From assembly GCA_905250125.1 (NCBI GenBank), contig CAJNOL010000966.1, positions 26,560 through 90,559 on the forward strand: a DNA stretch of 64,000 bases, given 5' to 3'. Made by a program: the position numbers and the translations under genes. The DNA is from Rotaria sordida (lineage: Eukaryota; Rotifera; Eurotatoria; Philodinida; Philodinidae). Of the stretch, positions 61,944 to 64,000 are shown in pieces (position 1 is the first letter of the stretch; each line of letters opens with the position of its first letter). The notes beneath the pieces were generated by a model. The model was not told where the DNA came from. It did not search any database and worked only from the letters and a program-made list of their open reading frames with translations.

Positions 61944-62485
61944 TAAGGTTCCGGAAATGCAAAATTAAAGCAGATTTTTTTTTCTTTTTTTTATATATGA
62001 TTAGATAGAGCTTGACGAGCTGATCAAGAATATGTGTGTTTTAAATTTTTTGGAGTGAATTTTTAGTTAAAAATTCTCAGTTTTCTCCTATAACCTATTG
62101 TCTTCAAAAAAGAAAACAAAAAGTCAATTTTCAATTATTTTTCATTTGTTTCAAATTCTAAAACTGTTTGTTTCGTATTCAGTATGAAAAACTGAATCTA
62201 AGAAAATCATTTTAAAATGATTTTCTTAGATTCAGTTTTTCATACTGAATACGAAACAAACAGTTTTAGAATTTGAAACAAATGAAAAATAATTGAAAAT
62301 TGACTTTTTGTTTTCTTTTTTGAAGACAATAGGTTATAGGAGAAAACTGAGAATTTTTAACTAAAAATTCACTCCAAAAAATTTAAAACACACATATTCT
62401 TGATCAGCTCGTCAAGCTCTATCTAATCATATATAAAAAAAAGAAAAAAAAAAATCTGCTTTAATTTTGCATTTCCGGAACCTTA
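61944..62485. repeat. Near-perfect 540-bp palindrome with no spacer
   Basis: Arms of about 270 bp meet at AATCATTTTAAAATGATT (centre 62213/62214) with no loop. They run from TAAGGTTCCGG (61944) to CCGGAACCTTA (62485). The only difference I find is a homopolymer length change (9 T against 11 A). TA dinucleotides flank AGGTTCCGG, so a Tc1/mariner-type foldback is possible; an assembly or amplification chimera is the other explanation. Confidence 0.85.
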
Positions 62486-64000
62486 TATTGTAGCCAAGAT
62501 GTAGCGCTACAACTAAAATTTGTTACTGTTAACTTGTAGAGCTAAATTTTGACACTGAGTCCAGCTTTCTAGCGTTTAAAATGGCGAAAAAATCAATATG
62601 AAAAGTCTCTGTGTAAGAAAAACGTAAAATTAGTTCTACACTTTTTTCTTCTATAAACTGATATAAAAAGAATCTTTGACTAATTTATCATAGATCATCG
62701 ATTAGAATAAATCAAATAAATGTATATAAGAATGTGAGTCTTCAATTTACCTATATTTTCATTTTATTCTATGATTTTTTTATGTTCGAGTGTTGTATTC
62801 ACTTATCATACTTACCGATGCATGATAGTTATTTTTGTCACTGCCAAAAGTTAACAGACAGCCTTGAAAGACTTTAAAAATCAAAGTTTTTATCGAAAAA
62901 AAATTTTTATTTTCTTCGGTATAATTGTTTCGAAAAAAACTGGTGTAATACCCTTAAATCAATAGACTATAGTGCATTTGAGAATAGATATTTTGCTCTA
63001 TTTAACAAGCTATAAATCACAAAATCAATAAATTTGACTTTTTCTGAAGGGATCTCTTAAATCACTATATTTTATTAGGTTGACTGTAGAAAGATTAAAA
63101 AGAAAATACCAAAAAATTGAAAATGATTGAAAAGTTCATTAGAAAATTCTGATTACCAAGATACATTCTTTATTGTATGAGATAAAACTAACATTCTAAC
63201 AGGGATTATACACGAATCAAGACAAAACAAAAAAGACTTTTCACAAAATTTACGTATTTCAATTTTTTTTCTTTATTTGTTGGATGACTATGATCATCAA
63301 TCATTTTAATAAACTGGTTATTCAAAGTTATATAAATATTTGCTACGTGTATATTTCCTAATCGTTTCAATTTGAAATTATAATCATCTAATAATAACAA
63401 AAATTTCATTTTTTATGAATTAATAAAATATAACTGAGAATGTTGGTTGACCTACATCAAATGAAGACGAAGTAGTCGCAGCAATGATGATTGACCTTTA
63501 GTTATATAGTAATTATTTTTTCAACTTAGTTAATCTTTATTAGGATTCCGCGCGGGATGGGATAGTCCCATCCTACGCGGAGTTCTGATCTCCATTACTT
63601 CTGATTACAGATATAAATCAATAGAATAATGCCCATTTGATTCCAATCGAACAAAACTGCTGATAGATCGTTCAGTATGATGTGCGCTATAATGATGTCC
63701 GTGTTAGAGTTAAAAAGAGCGGGTGTAATCTCAATAGCTGGACAACGGCAACAACTAGCCACCTGCAGTTTACAGCAATCGAAAGAAAGAAAGTTTGGAC
63801 GTCTTTTTGTCTGATATTGTATAAGATAAAAATTATTTTAAAATGCATCATTTTTACAAAACATTCAAAAAGAAAATGCATGAAAATAGTGTTTTGTTTC
63901 GATGTAATTTTCACTGTGACATGTACTTCAGATAGAGGAATTTTACTTAGGTGTATCCAAAAGTAATGTCGCCTCTATCTCATTTCTCTATTAAAAGGTC
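62486..64000. other. Intergenic to window end, dispersed repeat copy
   Basis: No gene. A GC-rich hairpin lies at 63548-63580 and a second copy of the 34.7-kb repeat at about 63720-63870. The final bases (63945 on: TTAGGTGTATCCAAAAGTAATGTC) look like the start of a mariner-type terminus cut off by the window edge, at low confidence. Confidence 0.45.
63548..63580. other. GC-rich hairpin
   Basis: CCGCG then GGATGGGA, loop TAG, TCCCATCC then CGCGG: a 13-bp stem with a two-base internal mismatch, in otherwise A/T-rich DNA. Function unknown; it could be the tip of a foldback element. Confidence 0.7.

Noticed and set aside
1-64000. CRISPR arrays, bacterial operons, ribosomal RNA genes
   Set aside because: None seen; the genes are spliced and eukaryotic, and the short tandem repeats lack regular unique spacers.

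Overview
The window is a eukaryotic nuclear contig, AT-rich (A/T homopolymers everywhere, third codon positions strongly A/T), with intron-dense genes whose introns are mostly 50-80 bp. The best fit is a bdelloid rotifer. The lineage clue is an intronless protein joining a Rossmann-like N-terminal region, an R-S-ExE ADP-ribosyltransferase domain and ten 42-residue tetratricopeptide repeats, an architecture I associate with bdelloids. The other genes are conserved animal genes. The species assignment is inference; the gene models come from reading exons and splice sites, and every complete model closes in frame.

Layout. 1-3.3 kb: no gene. 3.3-5.7 kb (+): GPLD1-like phospholipase D, cut by a 100-base N gap (5668-5767). 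5.8-14.2 kb (-): a 23-exon NEK1-type kinase gene of 1077 codons with several TE-like sequences in its larger introns. 14.4-15.0 kb (+): SPCS1, divergent from NEK1 across 266 bp. 15-24.2 kb: a gene-poor repeat tract with a foldback element, a hAT-like element with a perfect 8-bp target duplication, a triplicated ~127-bp tandem repeat and a TTAA-flanked element. 24.2-31.5 kb (-): four close, same-strand genes (RRM protein, NUDT17-like, PTRH2, BACURD/KCTD); three have a splice-acceptor AG at or just before the start codon, which suggests trans-splicing or an operon. 31.5-35.6 kb: promoter and foldback tract. 35.6-39.6 kb (+): LRRC14-like gene whose 2.2-kb intron holds two foldback elements. 41.0-43.7 kb (+): the ADP-ribosyltransferase/TPR gene. 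44-48 kb: more foldbacks, including a TA-flanked palindrome inserted into one arm of an older foldback. 48.6-51.0 kb (-): TBX1/10-like T-box gene. 53-55.5 kb: a TTAA-flanked element and a mariner-like foldback. 57.9-58.5 kb (-): a single-exon claudin-like four-pass membrane protein. 58.5-64 kb: no gene seen; a 540-bp nearly perfect palindrome and a second copy of a dispersed repeat.

The genes do not form one pathway. They are housekeeping or developmental genes (secretory signal cleavage, peptidyl-tRNA recycling, CUL3 adaptor, cilium/cell-cycle kinase, GPI hydrolysis, T-box regulator) with one lineage-type ADP-ribosyltransferase. The most unusual aspects are the number of foldback/palindromic elements (at least twelve, none with a recognisable transposase) and the ADP-ribosyltransferase/TPR fusion.
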